From Candidatus Nitrosotenuis cloacae (GTDB lineage Archaea > Thermoproteota > Nitrososphaeria > Nitrososphaerales > Nitrosopumilaceae): DNA of 64,000 nt. A program made the translations under genes and the position numbers. The stretch is from positions 248,001-312,000 of the forward strand of contig NZ_CP011097.1 in NCBI RefSeq assembly GCF_000955905.1, written 5' to 3'. Positions 43,171 through 52,376 of this stretch are shown one piece after another (position 1 is the stretch's first letter; each line of letters starts with the position of its first letter). The notes under the pieces are model-generated. The model had not been told where the DNA came from, did no database searches, and was given only the letters and a program-made list of their open reading frames with translations.

Positions 43171-43824
43171 TTATTTTGTATCTTTTTCCGGTTCATCCTT
43201 TAGGGTGAGATCTGGATCCTTTGGAGCAACATCAGAATAGGTGTTGTCATCTGTCTTTGCAAATTCTTCAGTTGTGGCTTGGCTCTCCTTCGGCATCTCA
43301 GTCTCTATCTTTGACTCTTTTTTCTCCTTTGATTTGCCGGAATACTGTTTTACTACCATTATACCAATGATGACTGCAATTATGATGTAGTTGATTGGTG
43401 GGGCCAAAATTCTTGTGACATAGCCAATTTGCGGTACCACATAAAAGACCTCACCAATGTATTCCTCTTCAGTAATTGGATAGTCAGTTCCTGGAATTGA
43501 AATTGGGTTTGCATCACCCTTTGTGCGTATTGTTTTTGATTCCTGCCGATCATCTAGTATTGCCTCGACTCGGTGCACAATTACTCTATCATGTCCGTTT
43601 GGCCTGTTAAACACAATGATATCACCAATCTGTATGTTCTCAAATGGCTCGTTTCCATTTACCACCAAAACATCATACACTTGTAAAACAGGAATCATGC
43701 TTCCACTAGACACGACATAAAACGGGTTTTGGGTCCCAAAGACTACCTGCAGTCCAATCCAAATTGCGGCAACACCTACTGCGACAATAATTACGTCCTT
43801 TATGATGCTCTTTGTTTTTGTCAT
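43171..43824 (-). CDS. Signal peptidase I (archaeal S26B type)
   Basis: 217 residues from the ATG at 43824 (the upstream ORF extension overlaps the neighbour). N-terminal membrane helix at about 8-27; catalytic S42 in SSGSMIP; H84 in VIVHRVEAI, replacing the bacterial Lys; D104 in KGDANP. A second helix near the end (INYIIIAVIIGIMVV) is followed by a long acidic/Lys tail (KEKKESKIE...). It removes signal peptides at the membrane, for example those of the many exported proteins at 0-14 kb. It starts 1 bp after the stop of the gene behind it, so they form an operon. Confidence 0.88.
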   Translation of the reverse strand: MTKTKSIIKDVIIVAVGVAAIWIGLQVVFGTQNPFYVVSSGSMIPVLQVYDVLVVNGNEPFENIQIGDIIVFNRPNGHDRVIVHRVEAILDDRQESKTIRTKGDANPISIPGTDYPITEEEYIGEVFYVVPQIGYVTRILAPPINYIIIAVIIGIMVVKQYSGKSKEKKESKIETEMPKESQATTEEFAKTDDNTYSDVAPKDPDLTLKDEPEKDTK

Positions 43825-43825
43825 G

Positions 43826-44548
43826 CTATAGCTTGTTTCCGCAGCTTTCACAGAATTTAGAGCCGGCCTTGTTCTCAAAGCCGCACTTGCATGTCAGTCC
43901 ACTTGACTCTGATCCGTCACCTAATAGAATGATCTCGCCGATTTTTTTGATCTTTGCCCACTCTATTGTTTGATCGGATCCGTCATTTTTGGTAACTATT
44001 AGGACAACTTGGTGCGATGAATTAATTCCGACCTGCTTTGCAACTCCGACCTTTTTTGCATTAGTATCATACACTGACATGCCGGTAATTGAGCTAAATG
44101 TAGAATTCGCTGACTGTGATATTTGAGGTGATGATGGTTCCGCGGTAACTGATGGTGCTGACTGCTCAAATGAAATGGTTGGGACCTTTGGTTGTTCTGG
44201 TGCAATTGGTTTTGCAAGGCCAACTTCTCCCTCTTTTTGGAATTCCCTGTATTCGGCAATGGTGGAGCCACATGTGGTGCAGATGTACTGTCCACGCTCT
44301 TTTAGGATTAGATTCTGGGCTACCTCCTCATTTGGATTTTCAAACTCTATTTTTGGGCCGCCCTCATAGTCTTTCTCACAAGTATTACAGAAATATTTTG
44401 AAATTAGTTGAACATCAAGCCTTCCAATTGGTGCTAAGAACAGGTCAGGCCCTCCAAGATTTCCCTTTCTTTGCTGATCGTCTGTTACTTGAGCCATTAC
44501 AAATCCGCCTGATCCCCGTAGTTTTTTTAGGCGAAGCTCAGCGCTCAT
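43826..44548 (-). CDS. Zinc-ribbon / PRC-barrel-like protein
   Basis: About 240 residues from MSAELRLKKL at 44548. Order: N-terminal segment with a zinc knuckle pair (YFCNTCEKDYEGG; YICTTCGSTI), a Pro/Ser-rich linker, a PRC-barrel-like domain (MSVYDTNAKKVGVAKQVGI...VVLIVTKNDG...IKKIGEIILL), and a C-terminal double zinc ribbon (CKCGFENKAGSKFCESCG). It looks like an RNA/protein-binding adaptor. It is co-transcribed with the signal peptidase gene. Confidence 0.7.
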   Translation of the reverse strand: MSAELRLKKLRGSGGFVMAQVTDDQQRKGNLGGPDLFLAPIGRLDVQLISKYFCNTCEKDYEGGPKIEFENPNEEVAQNLILKERGQYICTTCGSTIAEYREFQKEGEVGLAKPIAPEQPKVPTISFEQSAPSVTAEPSSPQISQSANSTFSSITGMSVYDTNAKKVGVAKQVGINSSHQVVLIVTKNDGSDQTIEWAKIKKIGEIILLGDGSESSGLTCKCGFENKAGSKFCESCGNKL

Positions 44549-44649
44549 ATTCTGCAATCGAGGCCAGATCCAATTAAAGTATATGTTGTTTGATCCAAAT
44601 TCGACCTGAAGATATTTAGGGCTGATTAGATGAAGCATTTTTGATTAAA

Positions 44650-44982
44650 ATGGCACTAGGTCACATTTCAAACGCAAAAGACTGGCAGACCAAGGTAGTT
44701 GACTCTGCCAAACCTGTCTTTGTAGACTTTTGGGCCGAGTGGTGTGGACCATGCAGAATGGTAGGACCAGTCGTAGAAGAGCTAGCAAAAGACTATGATG
44801 GCAAGGTAGAGTTTGTCAAGGTAAACGTCGATGAGGCAAACGAGCTGGCAGCAAAATACAACATCTTTTCAATTCCGACACTAATGTTGCTAAACAAAGG
44901 CCAAGTCGTAGCGCAACAAGTAGGCGCCGCATCAAAGGAATCATACAAAAACATGATCGAGCGCGCACTTGCAAACGCCTAA
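44650..44982 (+). CDS. trxA: Thioredoxin
   Basis: 110 residues from the ATG at 44650, with the active site WAEWCGPCRM (C32, C35) and the cis-Pro loop FSIPTLM. It reduces disulfides in the cytoplasm and could serve the thioredoxin-dependent ArsC at 34.6 kb. It diverges from the PRC-barrel/signal peptidase operon. A second thioredoxin with an added N-terminal helix is encoded at 60615. Confidence 0.92.
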   Translation: MALGHISNAKDWQTKVVDSAKPVFVDFWAEWCGPCRMVGPVVEELAKDYDGKVEFVKVNVDEANELAAKYNIFSIPTLMLLNKGQVVAQQVGAASKESYKNMIERALANA

Positions 44983-45034
44983 ACTTTTCTTTTTCGATCC
45001 CAAATAATTAATATCCGTTGAATGGATTTTTGAC

Positions 45035-45562
45035 ATGTCACTAGGCGAAGTAGATACACTCAATCTTTTAGCAGAAAAATTAGACAATCTGTTCAAGGAT
45101 TCTCAAGGATATTACGAGTCATTCTTGGATGCAAACAATCTCTTCAAGCAAGGAAAGATGACTGAAAAAGAGTTTTTTGAAAAACTTGGTGACTATACCG
45201 TCGCATATTCAGCATTAGAGTTTTTGGCAGTCAAGGTAATCTTTGAGCTCAAAAAAGCACTGGATAGAGCTGGCGCTGGCGGCATGGGTGGAACACAATC
45301 GCCTGGACTGATGCCGGGAATGGGCTCGCCTGGCATGGGAATGCCTGGAATGGGACGAGTACCAGTGATGCCTGCACAAACACCTGGCAGGCCGCCATCT
45401 GTAGTATCTGCACAGCAAGGATTCTCATCTCCTGGAACACTGCCATCACCTGATCCATCATTGATGCCAAAATCATCTGTATCGTCTGGCGGATGCAGAT
45501 CATGCGGAGCTGATTTGCGAGCTGGTGCTAAATTCTGCACAAAGTGCGGAACTAAAACATAA
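45035..45562 (+). CDS. Helical protein with PGM-rich linker and zinc-ribbon tail
   Basis: A 175-residue protein. Residues 1-80 are helical (TLNLLAEKLDNLFKDSQGYYESFLDANNLF). Residues 85-145 are low-complexity Gly/Met/Pro (PGMGSPGMGMPGMGRVP). The end is a double zinc ribbon, CRSCGADLRAGAKFCTKCG. The tail is very close to those of the proteins encoded at 43826 and 45976. No enzyme motif; probably a scaffold or adaptor. Confidence 0.6.
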   Translation: MSLGEVDTLNLLAEKLDNLFKDSQGYYESFLDANNLFKQGKMTEKEFFEKLGDYTVAYSALEFLAVKVIFELKKALDRAGAGGMGGTQSPGLMPGMGSPGMGMPGMGRVPVMPAQTPGRPPSVVSAQQGFSSPGTLPSPDPSLMPKSSVSSGGCRSCGADLRAGAKFCTKCGTKT

Positions 45563-45574
45563 AAAATAAAAAAG

Positions 45575-45940
45575 TTATTTTTGCCACATTTTTTGCCAGG
45601 TCTTTGCAAAGCTGTTCATTAATTCGCCATATGCCTTTAGCTGGTCCATTCCTGCTTGGTTTGTGACATTTTCCCAGTTTCTATCAAACTGTTTGAATGC
45701 TTCTAGTGCTGCATTGTTCATTGCCTTTTGCCAGTTTTCATGAAACTCTTTGATGGTCTTCTCGCTGGACTCACTTGCTGCCTTGAGCATTACCTCATTG
45801 TACTTTGATTGAATCTCACCGCTTGTCTTTTTGAGTGTCTCAAAGTTCTGTGCCCATTTTTTTAGCAGATTCGAGTATTCTGCCCACAAAGAATCCCAAT
45901 TCTTTGATTTTGTAGTCTTGGCCGCCTTTTTCTTTGCCAT
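45575..45940 (-). CDS. Helical, phasin-like protein
   Basis: 121 residues from the ATG at 45940 (MAKKKAAKTTKSK). A Lys-rich start is followed by long amphipathic helices rich in Trp (ENWQKAMNNAALEAFKQFDRNWENV; AYGELMNSFAKTWQKMW). The pattern is reminiscent of phasins or PhaE-type proteins that coat polyhydroxyalkanoate granules, but the match is only structural in character. It is downstream of a zinc-ribbon gene on the same strand (35-bp gap). Confidence 0.5.
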   Translation of the reverse strand: MAKKKAAKTTKSKNWDSLWAEYSNLLKKWAQNFETLKKTSGEIQSKYNEVMLKAASESSEKTIKEFHENWQKAMNNAALEAFKQFDRNWENVTNQAGMDQLKAYGELMNSFAKTWQKMWQK

Positions 45941-45975
45941 GGTGATATAGTATAGTGATTTGAGATAAAGATTCT

Positions 45976-46338
45976 CTAATCCTGGGTTGCGCCGCATTCG
46001 GTGCAAAACTTGGCAGAAGCCGAAATCTTGGAGCCACATTCTGAGCAAAACTTGACATCAGAACCAGTCACCTTGTTGACATTCCCATAAGTACCTGTGA
46101 TTCTTACTGCTCCTGTTGGCTCATAGTGTTCATCGTCTATGATCTCAACTGGTGCAAAGTCTTTTTCCTCAATGTATGCCAGAATTCGTGGTATGGTGTT
46201 GTCCTTGTCCTTTGGGTCCGGGATAATATCACCTAGCCAGAACGCATAGCGCATCAGCGTAAGCTCTGGTGTTGAAAACGCCAAAGTATGTGCAGACATG
46301 TAATCCTGAGCTGATTGTTTTCCGTTAAAGACCTTCAT
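45976..46338 (-). CDS. Hypothetical protein with C-terminal zinc ribbon
   Basis: A 120-residue protein. The first 85 residues are an alpha/beta region of unknown fold (AYIEEKDFAPVEIIDDEHYEPTGAVRITGTYG). The end is a double zinc ribbon, CSECGSKISASAKFCTECG. It precedes the phasin-like gene and diverges from the copper ATPase. Confidence 0.55.
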   Translation of the reverse strand: MKVFNGKQSAQDYMSAHTLAFSTPELTLMRYAFWLGDIIPDPKDKDNTIPRILAYIEEKDFAPVEIIDDEHYEPTGAVRITGTYGNVNKVTGSDVKFCSECGSKISASAKFCTECGATQD

Positions 46339-46406
46339 GGAGTGAATTTGATTTGTAGACCTATAATGTTTACTGGGAATATTTTACGAATTTTAGGCAT
46401 CGCCTA

Positions 46407-46420
46407 TTTACAATTGTAAA
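46407..46420. promoter_or_regulatory. 14-bp palindrome before copA
   Basis: TTTACAATTGTAAA is a perfect palindrome 38 bp before the copper ATPase ATG, in a 119-bp spacer shared with the divergent zinc-ribbon gene. It is a candidate copper-responsive operator. Confidence 0.5.
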
Positions 46421-46457
46421 GTATTCTGTTTAACTATGGTTTTCCAGTAGGGATATC

Positions 46458-48881
46458 ATGGCAGAGCAAAAACAGCTGAGGCGAACCGCACTAAAAATAG
46501 GTGGAATGCACTGTGCTGGATGTGTAAACTCAATTCAATACTTTGTATCAAAGCTGGACGGTGTCCAAAAATGTGAGGTGAACTTGGCCACACAAAAGGC
46601 ATCAGTCGAATTTGATCCAAATATTGTAGGGTTATCCAAAATAGAAAGCGCAGTAAATGATGCGGGATATTCTGTTGTGTATGAGCGACTGACACTAAAG
46701 GTTTCAGGAATTACAGATTCATCTGATGCGCAAAACTTGGAAAAAAAGCTAAAGACAACTGAAGGAGTACATGATGTATCGGTAAACTATGGAAACAGTC
46801 AGGTTGTAATGCAGTATAATTCTGCTCTGATATCGCTATCTGATATTCGAAGCGTGATTGCCAAGTCTGGCTATGCCATAATGTCTGAAGACCTCTCCGA
46901 GTCTGCAGAAGAGCTGGAGGCAAAAAAGCTCAAAAAACTCCTAGGAATTGGGGTCTTTCTTACAATACCTGTGATGATCTTTGGCTATCCAGAGTTTTTG
47001 TCGTTTGTTCCTTTTGCTGGTAGTGATTATTCGGCATATGCCGTGTTTGTGTGTGCAAGTATTGTCCAGTTTGTTTCAGGAAGCAGGTTTTATTCCGGTG
47101 CATTCAGGATTGCCAAGCTAAAATCCGCAAACATGGATACGCTGGTTGTTCTTGGAACTAGTGCGGCATACCTATTTTCTGCATACAATACGTTTCCCAC
47201 ACCGCAATGGCACAACCTGTACTATGATGCAGCATCGCTAGTGATCACGTTTGTAGTTCTTGGAAAATATCTGGAGAACAAGACCAAGGGCAAGACCTCG
47301 TCTGTGATAAAAAAAATGCTCGAGCTGCAGCCAAAAACTGCACGAATCATCCAAGATGGGGCCGAGCTGGAAATTCCAATAGAGCAGATCCGACTGGGGG
47401 ACATCATAATTGTGAGGCCCGGCGAGAGAATCCCAGTCGATGGGATTGTAATGTCTGGCCATTCAGCCGTGGATGAATCCGCAATAACTGGAGAATCAAT
47501 ACCCACTGAAAAAAAACAGGGTGATTCTGTGATTGGTGGAACAATAGCCCAGGAAGGTATGTTGCAGGTTAGGGCGGAAAAAATAGGATCTGATACTATG
47601 CTCTCGCAGATTGTCCGACTAGTTGAGGATGCGATGGGAAAGAAACCACCAATGCAGAAGATGGTGGATAGGATATCTGGCTATTTTGCATTTTTTGTAA
47701 TTGCATCTGCTGTTGTGACATTTCTTGGATGGTATTTTTTTACCATTCATGGCGAGCATCATCTGGCAGCATCATTGATTCCAGCAGTCGCAATACTGGT
47801 AGTTGCATGCCCATGCGCACTAGGCTTGGCTACGCCTACTGCAGTAATGGTCGGAATGGGCAAGGGTGCAAGTCATGGTGTCTTATTCAAGAGCGGTGAG
47901 GCGCTAGAGTCTTTGGGAAAAATCAACACAGTGGTGTTTGACAAGACAGGTACTCTGACTGAAGGTAAGCCACAGATAACTGATATTGTTTCTGCTGATT
48001 CATCATACACTGAAGAGAGAATCTTGGAGATTGCATCAATTGCGGAAAAAAACTCTGAACACCCACTTGCAAAAGCAGTTTTGAGAAAAGCTCAAGAGAA
48101 AAACATTTCCGTAATTTCACCTGATGATTTCTCTGTCATTTCTGGCAAGGGTGCAAAGGCATTACGTGGAGATTCCGTAATTTTGGTCGGTAGTCCGGGG
48201 TTTTTGCAGGAATCAGGAATTGCAATAGATGCAATACTGGAAATAATCACAAAACTACAGGAGCAGGGAAAAACTGCAATCCTGGTTTCAATTGACTCCA
48301 AGCTAGTTGGTGTGATTGGAATACTGGATACGCCAAGAAAAGAGGCCGTATTTGTGGTAGACCAGCTACAAAAAAGAGGAATGAATATTGTGATGCTTAC
48401 TGGAGATAATCAAAAAACAGCAGACACCATAGCATCGCAGATAGGAATTGACAAGACCATTGCAAATATTCTGCCGTCTGAGAAGGCAGACGTGGTAAAA
48501 AAACTCCAGCAAGGAGGATCAAAGGTAGCAATGATAGGTGATGGGATTAATGATGCTGCCGCACTTGCAGTGGCAGACATTGGAATTGCAATCGGCTCTG
48601 GCACGGATATTGCAATAGAGGCAGGCAAAATAGTTCTGGTGCGAAACGATCTTGGGGGATTGCTTGCCGCATTTGATATTGGCAAAAAGACAATATCGAA
48701 AATAAAGCAGAATCTTGCCTATGCCTTTTTGTACAATATTTTGCTGATTCCAGTTGCTGGGCTTGGGTTGCTGTATCCTGCAATAGCTGGTCTTGCCATG
48801 GCTGCAAGCTCGGTTTCTGTTACCGGTAGCTCACTTATGCTGAAGAGATGGAATCCAAAAAATAATTTGTATTTAGATTGA
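46458..48881 (+). CDS. copA: Copper-translocating P1B-type ATPase
   Basis: An 807-residue protein. The first heavy-metal-associated domain has GGMHCAGC; the second (residues about 75-140) keeps the fold but has lost its Cys pair. Eight membrane helices follow, with the CPC motif in [12 protein letters not shown] (Cu+ selective), phosphorylation site [11 protein letters not shown], the SEHPLAKA nucleotide-site HP, and [10 protein letters not shown]. It exports Cu+, important in ammonia oxidisers that rely on copper enzymes. Confidence 0.93.
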   Translation: MAEQKQLRRTALKIGGMHCAGCVNSIQYFVSKLDGVQKCEVNLATQKASVEFDPNIVGLSKIESAVNDAGYSVVYERLTLKVSGITDSSDAQNLEKKLKTTEGVHDVSVNYGNSQVVMQYNSALISLSDIRSVIAKSGYAIMSEDLSESAEELEAKKLKKLLGIGVFLTIPVMIFGYPEFLSFVPFAGSDYSAYAVFVCASIVQFVSGSRFYSGAFRIAKLKSANMDTLVVLGTSAAYLFSAYNTFPTPQWHNLYYDAASLVITFVVLGKYLENKTKGKTSSVIKKMLELQPKTARIIQDGAELEIPIEQIRLGDIIIVRPGERIPVDGIVMSGHSAVDESAITGESIPTEKKQGDSVIGGTIAQEGMLQVRAEKIGSDTMLSQIVRLVEDAMGKKPPMQKMVDRISGYFAFFVIASAVVTFLGWYFFTIHGEHHLAASLIPAVAILVVACPCALGLATPTAVMVGMGKGASHGVLFKSGEALESLGKINTVVFDKTGTLTEGKPQITDIVSADSSYTEERILEIASIAEKNSEHPLAKAVLRKAQEKNISVISPDDFSVISGKGAKALRGDSVILVGSPGFLQESGIAIDAILEIITKLQEQGKTAILVSIDSKLVGVIGILDTPRKEAVFVVDQLQKRGMNIVMLTGDNQKTADTIASQIGIDKTIANILPSEKADVVKKLQQGGSKVAMIGDGINDAAALAVADIGIAIGSGTDIAIEAGKIVLVRNDLGGLLAAFDIGKKTISKIKQNLAYAFLYNILLIPVAGLGLLYPAIAGLAMAASSVSVTGSSLMLKRWNPKNNLYLD

Positions 48882-48909
48882 GAAAATGGCATAGTTTGGC
48901 ATAAAATAG

Positions 48910-48981
48910 TGGACTGGGAGGGAATTGAACTCTCGACTTCTGCATTGCGAATGCAGCGCTATACCACTAAGCCACCAGCCC
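48910..48981 (-). tRNA. tRNA-Ala (anticodon CGC)
   Basis: Reading the minus strand, the acceptor GGGCTGG pairs with CCAGTCC and includes G3-U70, the identity pair of tRNA-Ala. The anticodon stem CTGCA/TGCAG encloses the loop TTCGCAA, giving CGC. The T-arm has GTTCAATTC. The discriminator is A; CCA is not encoded; no intron is seen. Confidence 0.93.
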
Positions 48982-49059
48982 TCACATACCAAAAAACCTA
49001 GTTCTATTTCTAGTCTTTAGCAAATCATTAATCATACACTAAACCCAATCTTACCGTAA

Positions 49060-50280
49060 TTGAGCAAAATCAAAGACCATACTCTGGCAGAAAAAGGCAA
49101 GGCCCAATACATGTGGGCTCGTACTCATATGCAAATTCTAACCCATACCGTATCAAGACTAAAAAAATCAAGACCGCTAAAAGGAGCAACGCTTGGAGTT
49201 TGCCTGCAAATCACAAAAGAGACATCCGTTTTGTTGGTGGGCCTACAAGAGCTTGGGGCCAAAGTGGTGTGCTGTGCAGGAAATCCACTTACAACCCAAG
49301 ATGACATTGCAGCTTTTCTAGATTCTCAAGGAATCCAAGTCTTTGCATGGTCAAACCAATCAAAATCCGAATATGACTGGTGCCAGAACATGGTACTGCA
49401 ACACAAACCAGACATCATAACAGATGATGGCGGGGATCTCACCATCAAGGCCCACAAGACAAAGCTCAAAATCCTTGGCGCAACAGAAGAGACCACAACT
49501 GGCATAACAAGATATCAGTCTTTGGCAAAACAAGGCAAGCTGTATCATCCAATCATTGCAGTAAACAATGCAAGAACAAAGATGCTATTTGACAACCAGT
49601 ATGGTACAGGCCAGTCCACAATTGATGGCTTCCTGCAGGCAATGAATCTGCTTTTTACATCAAAAAAAATAGTAGTTGCCGGCTATGGCTGGCTTGGAAA
49701 GGGTGTGGCAAAAAAATGCCAAGGAATGGGTGCAAAATGCATCATAACCGAAGTAGATCCAATCAAGGCACTAGAGGCCCACATGGACGGCTTTGTTGTA
49801 ATGCAAATGAGCAAGGCAGTAAAGATAGGTGATGTATTCATCACATGCACTGGAATGCGAGATATCATAACAAAGCAGCACCTCCTATCAATGAAGAATG
49901 GTGCAGTGGTGGGAAACGTCGGCCACTTTGATGTGGAGATTGACGCAAAATTCCTTTTATCACAAAAAGTACGACAGGTCAGGCCAAACCTTGATGAGTG
50001 TGTTTTACCAAACCACAAAAAAATCTATTTGGTCAGCAAAGGACGCGTGGCAAACTTGATTGCATCAGAGGGACATCCACCGGAAATCATGGCACTGTCG
50101 TTCTCAAACCAGCTATATTCAATACTGTACATTCTGAAAAACCACAAAAAAATGAAAAACCAAGTTTATCCGGTCCCACAAGAAATTGACGAGCAAATAG
50201 CACTTGATGCATTACATTCAATGGATGTAAGACTGGACAAGCTCACTCAAAAACAGATCACATATCACACCAGTTGGTAG
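49060..50280 (+). CDS. ahcY: S-adenosylhomocysteine hydrolase
   Basis: A 406-residue, NAD-dependent enzyme splitting S-adenosylhomocysteine into adenosine and homocysteine in the methyl cycle. Visible motifs: catalytic DDGGDLT, EETTTGITR, the Lys/Asp pair in NNARTKMLFDNQYGTGQS, and the NAD loop GYGWLGKG, ending with the archaeal-type YHTSW rather than bacterial KPDHYRY. The start is TTG. Followed by a dihydroorotase-type gene after 41 bp. Confidence 0.92.
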   Translation: MSKIKDHTLAEKGKAQYMWARTHMQILTHTVSRLKKSRPLKGATLGVCLQITKETSVLLVGLQELGAKVVCCAGNPLTTQDDIAAFLDSQGIQVFAWSNQSKSEYDWCQNMVLQHKPDIITDDGGDLTIKAHKTKLKILGATEETTTGITRYQSLAKQGKLYHPIIAVNNARTKMLFDNQYGTGQSTIDGFLQAMNLLFTSKKIVVAGYGWLGKGVAKKCQGMGAKCIITEVDPIKALEAHMDGFVVMQMSKAVKIGDVFITCTGMRDIITKQHLLSMKNGAVVGNVGHFDVEIDAKFLLSQKVRQVRPNLDECVLPNHKKIYLVSKGRVANLIASEGHPPEIMALSFSNQLYSILYILKNHKKMKNQVYPVPQEIDEQIALDALHSMDVRLDKLTQKQITYHTSW

Positions 50281-50321
50281 AGATCAAAGAATAATAGCCA
50301 GAGTTTTTCCAATTAGTATAG

Positions 50322-51707
50322 TTGACCGTAGATTGTGTAATTGTTGATGCAAAATCAATCACTCTCAAAGGAATGGTTGAGCGAAATCTGGTAATTGATG
50401 ACGGAAAGATAATTGATTTTACTACCGATGTCCCATCATGTGATAAAAAAATCAATGCAGGAGGACTGGTCGCAATTCCGGGTATCATAGACACACACGT
50501 CCACTATGGGGTTTATTCCCCAATAGGTGAGGCAGCAAGAACAGAATCAAAGGCAGCGGCACTGGGCGGTGTCACAACAATGATGCGAATGCTAAGGCTT
50601 GGCAGGCCATATCACACACATCTGCAGGACCAGCTGAATGCATCAAAAAAATCCCACTATGTCGACTATACAATACATGCAACAATTTTTGATGAAAAGC
50701 AGGCAGGCGATATGAAATACTGCACAGAGCATGGAATTACATCGTTTAAAATCTACATGAATCTTGGAGGCGAGGTCGGTCACGTCTACATGGACATGGA
50801 CCCAGGCTCACCAAACCTCTTTGAGAGTACAGTCCAGCTTGAAACCAGCACAATACGATCGGTCTGCAAAAATGCGGCAAGCCTTGGCTGCCCTGTTTTG
50901 GTTCATGCGGAAGACTATGAAATGTGCGGATGCGGAATCAAAAAAGCAAAGCAGGACAAAAAGGACGGTCTTGCAGCATGGTCGCAAAGCAGGCCGCCGG
51001 ACTCTGAGGCAAAAAGCATCAAAAAAGTTTGTGAAATTGCACGAGAGTTTGGCACAACCATGTATTTTGTGCACATTGGATCTGCCGTAGCACTGGATAC
51101 AATATCTCAGGAGAAAAAAAAGGGAACAAAAATTTTTGTAGAGACATGCCCGCATTACCTGACACTGTCATATGAAAAGCAAAACGGATATCTTGCAAAG
51201 GTAATGCCGCCAATCAGAACCCACTCTGACAATGAAAAGATCTGGTCCGCAATGATCAGCGGTGACATTGATACCATAGGGACGGATCATGTGGCAAATC
51301 GACTCAAGCTCAAAGTCGGACAAGATGTCTGGTCTTCTCTTGCAGGCTTTCCAGGAATTGGAACATCTCTGCCAATATTACTATCCGAGGGTGTAAACAA
51401 AAACAAGATCAATTTGCAACAGCTTGCACATCTGTCCAGTGGAAATGCCGCAAAGATCTTTGGCCTGTCTGGCAAGGGCTCACTCCAAAAGGGATTTGAT
51501 GCAGATATCACACTAGTTGATCTGAAAAAAGAGCATACCGTAAGCTCCGAGTTCTTTGGATCGTTTTCGGACTATTTGGTGTATGAGGGATGGAATCTAA
51601 AGGGCTGGCCAATAACAACAATGGTCAGGGGCAAGCTAGTGACTGAGAACATGCAAGTTGTTGGAAAACTAGGTCATGGGCAGATGGTTCAGCGAAACCT
51701 ATCTTAG
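50322..51707 (+). CDS. Dihydroorotase-type cyclic amidohydrolase
   Basis: A 461-residue protein with a TTG start. Amidohydrolase features: GIIDTHVHYG (metal His pair), carboxylated Lys in SFKIYMNLG, VHAEDYE, FVHIGSA and TIGTDHVANR (metal Asp). The length and layout fit dihydroorotase, which closes the pyrimidine ring, but allantoinases and hydantoinases share it. It overlaps the convergent rpiA by 9 bp. Confidence 0.8.
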   Translation: MTVDCVIVDAKSITLKGMVERNLVIDDGKIIDFTTDVPSCDKKINAGGLVAIPGIIDTHVHYGVYSPIGEAARTESKAAALGGVTTMMRMLRLGRPYHTHLQDQLNASKKSHYVDYTIHATIFDEKQAGDMKYCTEHGITSFKIYMNLGGEVGHVYMDMDPGSPNLFESTVQLETSTIRSVCKNAASLGCPVLVHAEDYEMCGCGIKKAKQDKKDGLAAWSQSRPPDSEAKSIKKVCEIAREFGTTMYFVHIGSAVALDTISQEKKKGTKIFVETCPHYLTLSYEKQNGYLAKVMPPIRTHSDNEKIWSAMISGDIDTIGTDHVANRLKLKVGQDVWSSLAGFPGIGTSLPILLSEGVNKNKINLQQLAHLSSGNAAKIFGLSGKGSLQKGFDADITLVDLKKEHTVSSEFFGSFSDYLVYEGWNLKGWPITTMVRGKLVTENMQVVGKLGHGQMVQRNLS

Positions 51708-52376
51708 AATCTCAAACTTGCCGTTTTCTTTTGCCTTGTAGATTATGTCTGCTTTTCGCGTAAATATTCCAGCCTCAACTACGCCTGAAATCTGCTTTAT
51801 CCTGCCGGAAAGCAATTTTGGTGACCTTATTGTGCCAAAATCACAATCATAAATGATGTTGCCGTTTTCAGTAATGAACGGATAGCCACGCTCTATTGTG
51901 CGAATCTGCGGCTTGCCGCCAAGTTTTTGAAGGAATTTTCTGACCGTGTTTCTTGCAAATGGGTGAACCTCGACTGGTACGGTGCGATTGAAATATTTTA
52001 CAAATTTTGACTCGTCTGCCATTATCACGACTTTTTCTGCAGATGATATCAGAATGTTTTCTCGCAGTAGGGCACCACCTCCGCCCTTGATCAGGTTTTT
52101 TTGTGAGTCTATCTGATCCGCTCCATCAAACACGACATTGATCTTTTCTATCTGGTCCGCACTAATCAAGCGGATTCCGGCCTGCTCTGCAACCAACTTT
52201 ATCTGCAACGATGTCGGTACTGCATGGATGTTTAGCTTTTTCTTTTTGATCTGGACTCCAAGCTCTTTTACAAATGCAGTTGCCGCCCGGCCGCTACCAA
52301 GGCCCAAAACAGAATTGTTTTTTACAAATTTTAGTGCGTCCTTGGATAATGCCTCAATGGCATCATCAAATGACAA
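51699..52376 (-). CDS. rpiA: Ribose-5-phosphate isomerase A
   Basis: A 225-residue protein with the family motifs LGLGSGRAATAFV, VFDGADQID, KGGGGALLREN and VIMADESKFV. It interconverts ribose 5-phosphate and ribulose 5-phosphate. The ATG directly follows the stop of the coiled-coil gene; with L37e and Lsm upstream it belongs to one minus-strand operon. Confidence 0.92.
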   Translation of the reverse strand: MSFDDAIEALSKDALKFVKNNSVLGLGSGRAATAFVKELGVQIKKKKLNIHAVPTSLQIKLVAEQAGIRLISADQIEKINVVFDGADQIDSQKNLIKGGGGALLRENILISSAEKVVIMADESKFVKYFNRTVPVEVHPFARNTVRKFLQKLGGKPQIRTIERGYPFITENGNIIYDCDFGTIRSPKLLSGRIKQISGVVEAGIFTRKADIIYKAKENGKFEILR

